Source of the DNA: Mallotus nudiflorus
Taxonomy: Eukaryota; Streptophyta; Magnoliopsida; Malpighiales; Euphorbiaceae
Reading direction: 5' to 3'
Assembly: GCA_947683625.1 (NCBI GenBank)
Contig: CANTUR010000066.1
Location: 2,170,001 to 2,234,000 of the forward strand
DNA: 64,000 nt
Part shown: positions 1 to 12,600 of the stretch, one piece after another
Layout of the letters: each line of letters starts with the position of its first letter
How positions within the stretch are numbered: the first letter of the stretch is position 1
Made by a program: the position numbers and the translations under genes
The notes under the pieces: model-generated
What the model was told of the DNA's origin: nothing
Databases searched by the model: none
Seen by the model: the letters and a program-made list of their open reading frames with translations, nothing else

Positions 1-236
1 TAGCATTGTTTCCATGCCGTAGATGCATGCCTCGTACTCAACCATGTTGTTTGCGACCCTAAAGTCTAATTTCTTGGCCATTAGGATGGTTTCTCCTCCT
101 AGTGTAATAAGAATTACTCCTAGCCCTACTCTATTATTCATAGCTCCATCAAAATAAAGCTTCCATTCATGTTTTTCTATTACTGCTAAGTTCTCATCTG
201 GAAACTCTAGATTCCACTGCTCATTTCCTTCGACTA
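1..236 (-). pseudogene. second RNase H domain of Tat-like pol (edge fragment)
   Basis: Minus-strand translation gives an open stretch that includes EWKLYFDGAMNNRVGLGVIL and later VEYEACIYGME. The YFDGA stretch carries the first catalytic Asp and EYEA the Glu expected of a plant/archaeal-type RNase H. It lies after the first RNase H of the same pol, the arrangement known for Tat/Ogre elements. It is cut by the window edge. Identification is by motif only. Confidence 0.7.
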
Positions 237-411
237 CATTTTAGACCAGAAATTATACTACTGCTCTTCCTTTGATGACCTTAGTAGTGACGTACTCTAT
301 ATTAAACTCAGTTAAAAGTACCAACCATCGAGACATTTTTCCAATTAAAGCTAGTGCTTTAAATAAGTACCTCAAAGGATCTATCTTTGAGACAACTTGT
401 ACTTTATAAGA

Positions 412-1676
412 CTAGAAATAATGCCTTAGCTTCTTTGTAGCCCAGATCATTATCAAACATGTCTTCTCCACCAAATTGTATTTTTCTTTATATGGCAAGA
501 ACTTTTTACTGAGATAATACACTGTGTACTCCACCCCTTTTGGTCCTTCTTGCACCAACATTGCCCCCATTGCTTTTTCTTCTAAAGCCAAATATAAGAT
601 TAAAGGTTTACCTTGCCTCGGTGGTCTTAACACAGGCGGGTTAGTAAAGTATTCCTTGATCCTATCAAAGGCTTTCTGAAATTCTTCATTCCATTCCACT
701 GGCTGATTCTTCCTTAAAAGCTTGAAGATCGGATCACAGACCATGGTAAGTCTCGTAATAAACCTACTAATGTACTGCAGTTTTCCAATAAACCCTCATA
801 CTTCCTTCTTCATTCTTGGTGTTGGCATCTCCTGGATGGCTTTAATCTTGTTTAGGTTGACTTCTATTCCTCTGTTGCTGACTATATGCCCCAATAACTT
901 TCCAGAAGTTACCCCAAAGATGCATTTCTTCGGATTAAGCCTTAGGTTATATCTTTCTATTCTTGTTAGGAACTTATCCAAAACCTCAAAGTGTCCCTCT
1001 CTTATTTCTGACTTAACCATCATATCATCGACATACACTTCCACTTCCTTATGCATCATATCATGAAATAAGGCAATGGCTGCACTTTAATAAGTTGCTC
1101 ATACGTTCTTCAACCCGAAGGGCATCACCTTGTAGCAATACATCCCCCACTATGTGATAAAAGCAGTTTTGATCTTGTCCATAACTATCATCATTATCTG
1201 ATTATAACTTGAAAACCTATCCATGAAGGAGTACATTTCACTAGATGCTGCACTATCCATAATCACATCAATATGGGTAAAGAAAAGTCATCTTTTGGAC
1301 ATGCCTTATTCAGATCTCTAAAGTCTACGCACATTTGGACTTTTCCATCTTTCTTGGGAATTGGCACTATATTTGCCAACCATTGAGGGTATTCCATTAC
1401 TTCTAAAAAATTAGCCTAGATCTGCTTAGCAATTTCTTCTTTTATCTTTTTTGTCCACTTTGGCCTCAACTTATAAAGTTTTTACTTAATAGGTTTATCT
1501 TTTGGGTATATTGGAATGTGATGGTCCGTGATTTCTCTATCTAACCCTGGCATATCCTTATAGGACCAAGCAAATACTACCTTTCTTTTTGTTAATATTC
1601 TCTCAAATTTTTCTCTCTCTTCAGGAGTTAAATCATATGATATAGAATTGTGTTTTGGTTGTTCATTTGTGCCCAT
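412..1676 (-). pseudogene. Ty3/gypsy reverse transcriptase and first RNase H, degenerate
   Basis: Three open pieces (1676-1482, 1059-796, 744-412) cover the reverse transcriptase and first RNase H of the Tat-like element. The first has the RT N-terminal wording FAWSYKDMPGLD. The second has the catalytic YVDD box inside EVEVYVDDMMVKS and then the LGHIVS stretch. The third reads EWNEEFQKAFDRIKEYFTNP followed by LYLALEEKAMGAML and YLSKKF, the usual start of the RT-linked RNase H. The last two are in one frame, separated only by stops. The RT core between 1060 and 1481 is interrupted. The enzyme would copy element RNA into cDNA, but this copy cannot encode an intact one. Confidence 0.88.
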
Positions 1677-2110
1677 ATTTAATTAATCTAATTGAATAGA
1701 ATTAATGTCAAACATGCATAAACGATCATTATTAAAATGCACAAGACCATCAGAATCAACATCATGCAAGTAAGCCAAACTAGAATTCATGTCATTGACC
1801 ACAGGAAAAATAGAGTTTCCATCCTCAAACAAATCGGATGTTATTACATCAGTTTCTTCATAAAAAAATCACTAAAACTATTATTAATAATGCTAGTTAA
1901 ATCCTATGGTGGTTCTTTATTAGGTGGCAGACAAAGCAATTCTTTAATGTCCTCAGCTTTCATCTTTTCAGTAATTGTCTTCATCACCTTGTTCTTGTTG
2001 TCTTGTACCAGCCTCTCAACTATTTGCTTTTTAAAGATCTCGAAACCAGGGATATCCACACCAGCTACTTAGACATACTCCTTTTCACCCAGATAGAACT
2101 TCTCCTTCTT

Positions 2111-3367
2111 TTATTTGACAAAGTTATCCTTCAGAGGTCCCACATTCCTTAGGAGGTTATTCTCATTAAAAAACCTTCTCCTTACCATTTTACTGCCAAA
2201 TCCAACTCTAGTATAGCCCAATCCTCTTGTATCATCTTGGGTTTTAAAGTCTGGTAATTCTAGGATACCTTGCTTATCTTTTCCCAGTCTTTGCCTAGGT
2301 CGATAATTCATCTTCTTAATCATGCTCATAACCCTTAGATTTATCGCATTTCCCTCTGAGATCATGGCTATTTGGAAACCAGGAGGAGTAACTGCCTGCT
2401 TTTGACTATCCATAACTGCATACACAGTATTGCTCGTATTCACATCTAAAGTTACAAATTCCCCTTCATATAGTAATTTCACCTTTTGATGCATAATGAA
2501 AGGCACTCCTCCTAAAACATGATACCAAGGCCTACCCAACAGCAAGGCATAGGTGACAGGAATGTCTAGCATAATGAATTCAACTATTACTTCTATAGGC
2601 CCAATCTTCACAGGAGCTATAAATGTTCCCTCTACATTCCTTGTGTTATCATCATAAGCCCTAATTACAAGGTCTGACTTTGCTAAATCCTCGACCTTCA
2701 CTCCTAGATTGGGTAGGATCTGTAGTGGGCAAACATTAATTGCAAATCCATCATCCATCATCACATAATTAGTCCTTTTCCCTCTCATTTCAGTTGGAAT
2801 GACCAGGGCTTTATTATGATTCTTTCCTTTTATAGGTAGATCCTCATCAGAGAAAGTAATAACCCCGTGCTTTTTCTCTGTAACCTTGGCCATCATTGCT
2901 TTAGGGGTAGCAGTAGTTTCAATGTTTATCTTAGCTAGAGCCTTAACCAGAGCTTTTCTGTGGCTACTTGAGTGCATCAAGAGCTCCCAAATGCTTACAT
3001 TTGCTTTTTCTTTCTTGAGCTATTCAAGAATTAGGTCACCACCATGTTCATCTGAGTCATCTCCTTCAACAGCTTCTTCTTTCTCTGTAGTTTTCTCTAC
3101 TGGTTTATAACCCTTCCTACTTCTAGTAAGATGACTAACTTCAAGATTATCAAGCCATACATTATATCTTTCAGTGCCTTCCTCATTAGAATTGTACCAA
3201 ATATTAATAGCCCTAACAGTCTGGTCTTTCTTTTCATTTTTCCATACTTTAACCATGCATTTCTCCTTTTTAACTAGTAGCTTTTCATCATCAAACTCAT
3301 CACCCCATCCTGTAGGCTTGATTGTATCAATGGATATGTTAAAAAAAGGTGGTTTAGAATAAAACAC
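2111..3367 (-). pseudogene. Ty3/gypsy aspartic protease region, degenerate
   Basis: The long open piece 2980-2111 (289 codons) contains DDGFAINVCPL, DLVIRAYDD, VEGTF and YALLLGRPWYH. These are the conserved protease-region words of Tat/Ogre polyproteins. The protease would process the Gag-Pol polyprotein. A second piece in the same frame (3367-3020) is a less conserved linker upstream, separated by a stop. Where a DSG/DTG active site is expected the sequence reads DDGFA, so the catalytic Asp-Ser/Thr-Gly triad is not obvious. Neighbours are gag upstream and RT downstream on the same strand. Confidence 0.75.
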
Positions 3368-3462
3368 CTTATAATTAAACTTGCCTGAGGGCTAACCCAA
3401 CAGGTCTTCTACCATTTCCACATCTTTAAGGGCACTAGGAGATTTCTTATCGGCTTTAAGGT

Positions 3463-4776
3463 TTAGATCCTCAAAAGATTTAGCACTTCACTTACTCCTA
3501 AATTGATCATCATGGTTGTTGGAGGTGGCATGTTTTGGTAATTTAGGAAAGGATTATTTCGAGTGTTTTGGTTTGGATTTGATTTTTTAGGGTCTGTGAT
3601 TTTTTCAGAATCTATAAGGTTTTGGATTTCGTGTTTAAGGCACGTGCAAGAATCAGTTGGATGACCGACAACTTGATGAAACATATAGTAACTGTTTGGG
3701 TCAAAGCTAGGGAGAGTTGGGTTTGGTGGCATAGTGGGGGTTAAAGGTCTAAGGAGGCCTTTTTTGGATGAGACGGTCTAGGACTTTGGAAAAGGGTTGG
3801 TTGAAGTTTGAGAATCTCTTAGGTTGTTGGATAGAATGAACTCCTACAACTCGGCTAGTATTTCCTTATTGCATGCCTCTAGTTAGATAATTTCTCACTC
3901 TAGTGTTCCTAAAGACCTTCTTTGTTTTTTTATCTCTTAAGCTTGTAACCCATCATCATAAAGATCTAAAAATTTCATGAGATTCATCATCTGTAGCCTC
4001 TCAACTAGATTAGGTAGCACATTTTGAACTATCATCCTAACTTGATCCTTCTTAGCCAACTTGTTCTTCATTAGTCCCGCCTTATTTATGAACCTGGTTA
4101 AAAAATTTGAGAATGACTCATTGGGCTTCTCCTTGGTCGATTCTAGATCCCTGATGGACACCTCAAGCCTACTGTTGTAGTCATATTGCTTTAGAAAAGT
4201 AGTGCACAAGTCTCTCTAGTCTACACGGATAGACTTCTCTAACCCATGATACCAATTGACAACCATACCCTCCGATGACAATACAAATAGCTTGGTAACC
4301 ATGGATAAAGGAGCTTTACTGGTGCTCATGGTATTTGTGTATTGACTAAGGTGAATCCTTGGGTCTCCAGTACCATTAAACTTCTGCAGTTGTGGCATCT
4401 TGAATTTGTCAAGCAATTTGTCCTCCCCGAATTACATCATATCATCAAAATCAAATGAGTATCTAATGCCTTATCCTCTCATCAATTCCTCCATCTTAGA
4501 CATTTTATGAGTTAGTTCTTTCATCTGGTTAGATTCCAGCTCTTGAACTTGCTCAAGTGATTCCCTTTTCGCCTTTTCAACTATATAACTCTCAACATCC
4601 TCAAGTTTCATCTCCCTAGCATTATCGTTGTCAGCATGTGGTGTACCCACATCAGGTGGATTGGTTATAACAGGTGGATTGGCCGCAGGAGGTGCAACAG
4701 CAGCAGGTGGTGGCATCAATCCAGCCAAAGTCTGTTTTAACTCATCTTGCATCATCACTCTCATGTCATCCATCAA
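3463..4776 (-). pseudogene. Ty3/gypsy gag, degenerate
   Basis: Four minus-strand pieces lie in one frame (4776-4471, 4416-4216, 4209-3937, 3732-3463), separated by stops, which indicates an old gag reading frame. The N-terminal piece is rich in Pro and Ala and then charged, with a likely coiled coil (VQELESNQMKELTHKMSKME). The middle contains KFNGTGDPRIHLSQY and the following conserved segment of the retrotransposon Gag family (PF03732). The C-terminal piece has FHQVVGHPTDSC, a Tat/Ogre-type remnant that replaces a clear CCHC knuckle. Gag would form the particle shell around element RNA. Confidence 0.82.
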
Positions 4777-4810
4777 TGCCCCTTTGACATCCTCTAGGGT
4801 CCAATTTCCT

Positions 4811-5731
4811 CCTTCTTAGTGTTCCATTTCTTCGGCTTGTTTTGGTTGTATAGCTTTTAGCTAGAGTGGATTAATAGGACTCATTTCCAGTCTGTTAAGG
4901 ATCTCTTTCATAATCGATTGCGGACTCGAATAAGTTCTCATTAGTTTGCCACCCTTTCAACTCCAAACATAAGAAGACCCTGATGAATCTATGATGGCTA
5001 AAAGATAAATGTTAGTATGATGCACAAGATGCATATATGCATGTATGCATGATGCACGTGATATGCAACAAGTGGCAAATGAAGTTAGGTGTACATACAT
5101 CCTTCCAACCTTATTCCTCCCACACACGTATTCAATGATGAGTCTTTTTCTTAGGATTCTTGGTTTTGGTCTTAATATCAACAGGGGATATCAGGGACCG
5201 ATGTGCATACTAAATCTCTCTTAAAGCAATAAAATATAAAAATAATATTTCTAGGTATAAAAGCATAGCCTAATCTTTATTAGTCCTGATGGGCTTCTAA
5301 AGTATGGGCTTGGGCCTTTATAGATAAAAATACCTCGTGGCAACATTCACAAACAATTTGGGTAGATCCTAGGGGAAAAAACTAAGCCATTATATATTGT
5401 TAAGGTCCAGTAAGAAGGTCAAGGTTACTTTAGCAAGATGCCCTCCTTTAAGACTTGAGTCACAGGCCAAGGTCAAAGGGGCCCGACATCCTTTGCAAAC
5501 TTAAGAGAAGACTACCCCCCTTTAGGACTTAGGTTACAAGCTCTGGTCAGATAAGTCTGGTAATCTCTCTTAAACCGAGTTAAAGCTAAGAGTGATGGTT
5601 AGCCAATTTACAATCCTATAAAGTTAGTGGAATCATGGAACCGTAAACCAATGTCATTGGTTAATAGGGACATGCAGAATGAATGCAAGAATAAAGTAAT
5701 TCTAAAGAACACAAGTAGAATTAGTATCTCT
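4811..5731 (-). other. untranslated leader of the Tat-like element
   Basis: This is the stretch between the primer-binding site and gag on the minus strand. It has no convincing coding frame. It contains a run of overlapping ATGCAT/GCATGC words near 5027-5065 and several short repeats of a 'ctttaagacttgag'-like phrase near 5445-5535. Confidence 0.55.
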
Positions 5732-5751
5732 TATCCCCAGTGGAGTCACCA
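5732..5751 (-). other. primer-binding site of the Tat-like element
   Basis: On the minus strand the bases just inside the LTR read TGGTGACTCCACTGGGGATA. A TGGCGACTC-type site, primed by tRNA-Arg, is known from Ogre/Tat elements; here one CpG appears mutated to TpG. The position fixes the inner LTR edge at 5753. Confidence 0.65.
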
Positions 5752-5752
5752 C

Positions 5753-7616
5753 TGTAGACGGTGGGGTTTAGCGTGCATTCAAAATTTTAGCAACCACGAC
5801 ACTGTTTGATCTCAAAGCTCTAGAGAACACACTAATCACTGTCACAAAGACATAGCGTAGAGATAAGGATTCGCCACCCAGGGTTATAACTGGGATAAAT
5901 CGATAAGATGGTACTCAATTCCCTAAAAGAAAGCTAACACCACAACTAGGAGATTCTAGGTATGAAATACTAACTTCTTTCAGTCTCATATTCTTTTAGA
6001 ATTACTTTATGAATTACTATGCTATCCTCTATTTACATGCAATTTCATATAAACCCTTATTCTAGCAATTAACTTCAAGGCAAACTAGTCATGAAAATAC
6101 AAATAAATAATGCATTCATTCAAACATATAATCCCTAAGTTAGTCTAATCTACATTAATTTTAATTAAATGAGCTAAATCTACATGTTTTTATTTACATG
6201 TGATCTAAAGACTAATAGGTCTAATACCTTTTAATTTTAATTAAATGAACCTAAGTCTATTTATTTTAATTCAAAAAAATGGGCCTAAATCTACAAATTA
6301 TAGAGATATTTAAATTAGTGGACCTAATTCTACATATTTTAATTCTAAGGTGATTTTAAATCTACAAATTATATAAAAAAGGCTTAAATTAAATGGGTTA
6401 AATCTAAATTAATTAAATTAAATTAAATGGACCTATGTCTAATTAACTAAATGGGATTAAGTTATCTCTAACCTAAATCTAATTAATTATCGGTCTAAAA
6501 TGCATTTTAATTAATTAAACATAAAAAAAAAACCTAAATTTAAATGGGTGGATTAGAATCTAATATGGGCTTAAGGTCCAAAACACATAGGAATAAATAA
6601 ACAAACCCAAAAATAAATAAAACATATCAAAATAGTTAAATTAAAAATCAAACAACTAATTAAATTAATTCCTTCTAAAAAAACCTAATCTTCATTAACA
6701 TACAATCCTAAATTAATCTACTTCCTCCATTGATTTTAATTAATTATCCAATTGAAACTCTAATTTTACTAACCAATTAATTAACATAAACAAGCAACAA
6801 CTCACATAATTTCACTATTTCCACTATTGAGGCTATTACAATAATCTATAAAAAATAATAATAAAAATAATTAATACAACCCCAAAACATAAATAAAATA
6901 AAGAAATTAAATAAAAAAACCTAAAACTAAATTCACAAGGTCTTATCCATGGCGTTCCATGGATTTCTTATGAGTTTAGTCCTACGTAATCACCATAAAA
7001 AAGAACAAAAATTATTATTAGTGAATAAATTATAACAATAATAAAATAAAATTAAAAATCAATAAAAATAAATCAATCAATCAAATAAAATAATATAAGG
7101 AGATGATGATACTTATGGGTGATTTTAATGGAATGTTCCTCAGATTTTGTAGAATCACCGTTCTTGATAGGTTTTTAAATATTGTTCTTTAAAAATCCTC
7201 CAAAGATCTTTAATTAATAAATAAAGTAAAAGAATTTTTTTGTAGAAAATAAGATGTTTTTTTCCTTTCTTTTCTTCCCCTTTTTCTTTTTTCGTTTCTT
7301 CTTTTTCCTTCCCTCTTTCTTTTTTTCGTTCAGGCTTTTCTCTTTTTTTTTTCTTTCTTTTGTTCTCTCCTCTTCTCTTTTCTTTTTTTTTTCCTACTCC
7401 TTTCAGGAGCCAAAATACTCCTTATATAGTGAGATATCATTTAAACCCTACTTATACATTTATTCCTAAAAGACTTCTATTTTCTTAAAAACATTATTAA
7501 AAATGATTTTAAGAGAATTTAAAACCAATTAGGACTCAAGAAAAAGATTTTTTTCTAGAAAATTCGACAACTCGGACGGAAGAGGTCAAATTCCGACCGA
7601 AATTATGTAATTCACA
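5753..7616 (-). repeat. 5' LTR of the Tat-like element
   Basis: The inner edge reads tgtagacgg on the plus strand (TCTACA on the element strand), next to the primer-binding site. The outer edge is taken at ...ttcaca (7616), giving about 1.86 kb. It cannot be checked against a second LTR. The LTR includes a pyrimidine-rich run (7254-7400, purine-rich on the element strand) and AT-rich blocks of AATTAA words around 6150-6550. Confidence 0.5.
7421..7430 (-). promoter_or_regulatory. TATA box of the Tat-like LTR
   Basis: On the minus strand this is ACTATATAAG inside the LTR, upstream of a purine-rich transcript start region. It is a probable core promoter for element transcription, inferred by sequence only. 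Confidence 0.4.
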
Positions 7617-9698
7617 CTAATAAAATTATGTATTGTAATTTTTATAAAATTTTTAACTATATAAAATTATTTTATTAATAAAAAAGCATTGAATTTTACT
7701 CTTATTTCTATTATTTATTTTATTAAAATTATTATAATAATTTAATAAATTTTAAATTTTTTAATTAAAATTATTTAAATATTTTTATATTAGGGTTTAT
7801 TTTGCATGTTTTATAAAGGTTAGGATTCTATATATAATTACTCAAATCCAGTCAGCATATGCAGGTCCCATGTGTCAAAAAATGGACCCACTAATAGGAA
7901 CATAATCTCTCCGTTAAAGAAATTTTAACGGACGGTTAATTTGTAAACTTTTGAAATATTATGGTAAAATTGACAATAAAATTAAATTATGGTACTATTT
8001 GTAAGTGGTATAAGAGGATACGGTTTTTATGTAATTTTTTCAAAAATAAAAATAAGGATAAAATTAAAAAAATAAAAAATAATAATGAAGGAAAAAAGAG
8101 AATATAAAAAGGGGCAAAAAAAAAGAAAAAAATAAAAAAGGGACACTCCTAAAAATAAAAAAGTACACATGCAATTAATGAAAAAATGAGGCATTTTGAT
8201 GTAAATTAAAGTCCAAAACAGTTATGTTTATGTAATTTTCTCTTCTTTTTTTTAGTAGACTTAATTTTTTTTTCCAAGTAATGGACTTAATGGTTGTAGG
8301 TTTCATAAGTTAGAAATGAATAGTACTAAATAAAGTTTATGGAAGTGATGAGAAAGCTCAGAAAAAACACAGAATCAGTTACAGGTGAAAAATGGAATAC
8401 AAGCAAGATATTTTCTCCCTGCAATAAATTAAGAAATTAATGAAAATGGCTTAGTAACTTAGAGTTAATACTCATCTCTTCTTATTAATTTTTATAATCC
8501 TCAGCTTTGAAGTTAGAATATTACATTCGCATTCACATTGAATTATTGAAGTTTTGAAGCCTTGGTACGCCTAGATTAATTAGCTAACAGTTACGTACCA
8601 AAAATAAAACAACGACAATAAGTAAATGAATTAATAAACCAATAAATAAATAAAGTTTATAGTTTATATGAGTAGGGATATTTAATAAAAGGGGACTTAA
8701 GGATAATTTCCAAGGTACTTCAATTGTCAAGTATTTTTGTGGATGATTTATCCAACACCAAGTTTTCAATGCTTGGGACCAATGAATGAAGATAACAACT
8801 TGATTTACTTGGTATATACTAAGCAAAAGCCTTGTTAAATTCCTTCCCAAATTAAACCAGTTACGACACGGATTTGTTGTTTAATCATTCAGTCAAATCA
8901 ATTTAATATACCATTATGTAATAATTAAATTTTATACATTAATTCATAGATAATTATTGACAGATTTTATATTTAACTAAAATTTGAACAGAATAATAGG
9001 AATAAATTAATATAATTAAAGAATTAATAATTTTTTAGTTATGCTGATTTTAATTTTATTTCATTCCAAAGTAAATTTTTAATTGATTCTCAGTTTAATT
9101 CAATGAGATTTTAAAAGCTCATAAAAATTCTGCTAGCGTGTTAAGCTTGTTTGATATCAGTTTCCAAGACTCGCAGTGCACGTTGGTTCCGATTTTGCTT
9201 ATCAACCTGTACAGCATCTTGACAATATGGTATGTGAAATAAATTGTGCTATAAATTATGTTTGAAAAATTATAATCATTCCACATATATGCATGGGGTT
9301 GCTGAAGACCCACAACGAATCTGTTTTTAGCATTTCCAAGTTTCTCAAGCATTGCATTCTCATTGACATGTATATATGGTCCCAGGACTTCTGGATTGGC
9401 TTAACTTTAATTCTCAGCCATCTGCCGTGGAAATTCTGGGGTAACGTTTTTTCTGGAGCTTGACTTATTGCCAGACTCAACAATCATGAATATTTTGTTA
9501 TCGTTTGATATTGATCCATCAATTGAATTTTCATTTGAGAGTTGCTTATACAGATTCAATACGGTCTTTTTATAGTGGGAGTTTTCTCGGAAACAAATTG
9601 TACCCTTTTTTTTTTCTCATTTAAACCATTCTATCCGCTGCTAGTATTTATCTCTTATCCATTCTCTACAACGAGCACTCTGACAAAGATCAATCCAA
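7617..9698. other. intergenic region upstream of the receptor gene
   Basis: AT-rich, with no recognisable gene. It holds a small perfect hairpin (CCGTTAAA at 7911-7918 and TTTAACGG at 7924-7931) in a stretch that looks like an old dispersed repeat. Overlapping minus-strand ORFs at 9119-9483 and 8584-8850 match no family I know. The last 150 bases before the ATG should contain the receptor promoter; a weak 'tttttatag' near 9567 is the only TATA-like word. Confidence 0.5.
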
Positions 9699-12600
9699 AT
9701 GGCAATTCAAAGAAGAGTTAATGCAATTTTTCTCTACACCTTTTCATGCTCATTGCTGGCTACTTTCACTGCAACTCTCAGTACTGATACTGATATTGCT
9801 TGCTTAAAATCTATAAAACAGTCCCTGGACGATCCTTTCGGTTACTTGAGATCGTCATGGAATTTCAACAACAAAACAGAAGGCTACATATGTAGATTTA
9901 GTGGAGTAGATTGCTGGCATCCAGATGAGAACAAGATCTTAAACCTCAAACTCAGTGGCATGGGGCTCAGAGGCCAGTTCCCTCTGGGGATTCAGAATTG
10001 CACCAGCTTAACAGGACTCGACCTCTCGAACAATGAGCTTCAAGGTTCAATTCCATCAAACATCTCAAAAATAGTCGGATTTCTCACTAGTCTTGATCTT
10101 TCCTCCAACAATTTCTCTGGTGAAATTCCAGTAGGTATTGCTAATTGCTCTTATCTAAGTGTGCTTAAACTTGACAACAATCATCTAATAGGTCCAATTC
10201 CTCCGCTAATTGGTCTCCTCGATAGGATCAAGATCTTTAGTGTCGCTAGTAATATGTTATCAGGGCAAGTACCAAATTTTACAAACGCTTCAATTTCAGC
10301 TGATAGCTACGCAGATAACAGCGGACTCTGTGGCGGTCCATTAGAAAGCTGCGGAGACACAGAGCATCGTCCAGATTACTCATTCAAAAGTGGGTTTTGG
10401 ATTGGGTATTTGGTATCAGCAGTTATAGTTGTAGTTGCTTATGCATCGTATTGTGTGCCTTGGGTGCATGTCGGGAAAAAGAACAAGATGATCACGGTTG
10501 CAGCTATGATCATGTTAATGATCAGGCGGAAGAAAAAGAAAACAGAGGTTGACCCGTTGGGTGGCTTGTCAACTGTGCAATTTCTACTTGACATGCAGGT
10601 ACTTTTCTCCCATGATCTTGACTTGCATTTGTTTTAAGTTTGATTTTCTTCGCCTCAAAGAAGAATAAAATCAATCTTTTTTAAAAAAAAATTCATATAT
10701 ATAATTTTCATCATTTTTAAAATTTTACTCCAACCTTTTAATTTTGATAAAAATATTTTAATTTAATTAGTTATTGGATATTTTAACATAAATAGACATT
10801 TTGCTTAATGTGGAATAAAAAATATTGACATAAGATATATAAAATGTCAAATTACCCTTTATAATTATAAAATTTATAAAGATATACTGATAAAAAAAAA
10901 CTCAAATAGTTATAATTTTGACAATTTTGCTCCATTTTATATTTTTTATGAAAAAATTTCAATACAGAACTATTTGATGAAAATTAGATAAAAATGCTAA
11001 ACTGATACTTAAAAAATTAAATTCACTTATGATAAAGTTTTAAATTTATGAATGGTTGTTATTCGATAATTTAAAAATATAGATATACATATATGACTGA
11101 ACAAATAATTTTTGCATTTTAAACATAAGTATCTTTTACTGATCTCAAATAAATAATTATGAAGTAATTAAAAATTAAAATTATTTAAAATAATAATTTT
11201 TACATTAAAAGTATTTTTAATTTTCAAAATTATTATAATCATAATCTACTATGAATTTAATAATTTATCAAAGGTAAATTTTTGTTTTATTATTACATAA
11301 GCACTTTTTATTTTATTTTAAATAAATAATTATTTGCATTAGAATTTATTAAATTGGCTAAATAAAAATATTTTATCATAATTTTAAAATTATATAAAAT
11401 TATTAAAAGTTGCAAATATTTGAAATTTTTTTATGTCAATAGACCATTACTAGTTTAGGAATTTGGAAATGGTAAATTCATCATTTTATAAGATGTTAAG
11501 TTAAAAAATTTATTTAATTTTAATGAAATTGTTGTTTCTGTTAAAATTGTAAAATATTGGTTAAATTAAAATATTTTTTTATCAAAATAAAAAATTAGAT
11601 ATAAAAATGTAAAAAAGTCATAAACTTTTAAATTTTTTATACCAATACTTCAATACTTTTTAAGTATATATATATATATATAACTTCAATACTTTTACAC
11701 TAAAGGTTAAGTAGTCAAGAGATATAACTCTTTTTAAGACATCAATTAGTTAAGAATTCAATCCTTACCTTTTGTCTTTTCCAGTAAAATAAATAAATAA
11801 AAATTCCAACAATTTTATAGGTTAACATTTTTTTTAACAATTATTCCATTAAACGATATTTTAAAACTAAAGTCATAAAAATTAGTTCGTATGATTATCA
11901 GGAATACAAAATAATTTTTCTACTAGTAAACTCTAAAATCCCCAAGTGAAGTTTGATGTTTAATTCTTTTTCACATTTAAATCTTATTCTTTTGAAATTC
12001 TTTTTTTTTTTTCCCCTGTTCTATCTTTATTTTAATCTTCAATAAATTAAAACTCATTAAAAGTCACATTAAGTAATAAGAAAATTTTTGCATGAAAATA
12101 TTGTTTTCAAATCTCATTAAGAAAATTATTTTTGATTTCAATGCAAACAAGCCTTTGCAATTAACAAAGTTTTTGAATCATAAGAAACAATAATAATAAT
12201 ATATTTTCTTATAACATAATTATAACTTATTAGCAAATCAAAAAAGGAAAAGATATAATTCTTTTAGAGTTTCAAGACTGAAATGTAAAAAAGAAAAATT
12301 AACATTTTGGCTGATAAATTTTTAAAACAAGTTACATTTATGACTAACTTTTAGGACCAAAATGCAAGCCAAAAATATTCTAAGACTTGATGTAAAAATC
12401 ACCAAATCTTGAGAATCATTGACACAAACAACAATGACCATGAATCGATTTAATTTCAGATTTCTACCTCAGAGAAGAATGTTACAAGAATGAATTTCGT
12501 GGATCTCTATAATGCAACTAATAAGTTTAGCCAACACAATATCATTGGGTTGGGAGACATGGGGACATTGTACAAGGCCACACTTCCAAATGGTTGGTCC

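Larger units (their letters stand above)
1..7616 (-). mobile_element. Ty3/gypsy retrotransposon, Tat/Ogre-like, partial
   Basis: Read on the minus strand the order is LTR, primer-binding site, gag, protease, reverse transcriptase, RNase H, and then a second RNase H at the left edge. Two RNase H-like stretches after the RT are known for the Tat/Ogre branch of Ty3/gypsy, and the protease region also has that branch's characteristic wording. Every coding part has stops or frame changes, so the copy is dead. Integrase and the 3' LTR lie beyond the window. The outer LTR edge near 7616 is an estimate, because only one end of the element is present. Confidence 0.85.

Noticed and set aside
4628..4819. 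Gly/Ala-rich plus-strand ORF
   Set aside because: The antisense of the Pro/Ala-rich part of the gypsy gag.
7254..7469. Phe/Ser-rich ORF
   Set aside because: Translation of a pyrimidine-rich LTR run on the strand opposite to the element.
9119..9483. Two overlapping minus-strand ORFs upstream of the first receptor
   Set aside because: No family recognised, both short and overlapping; nothing supports translation.
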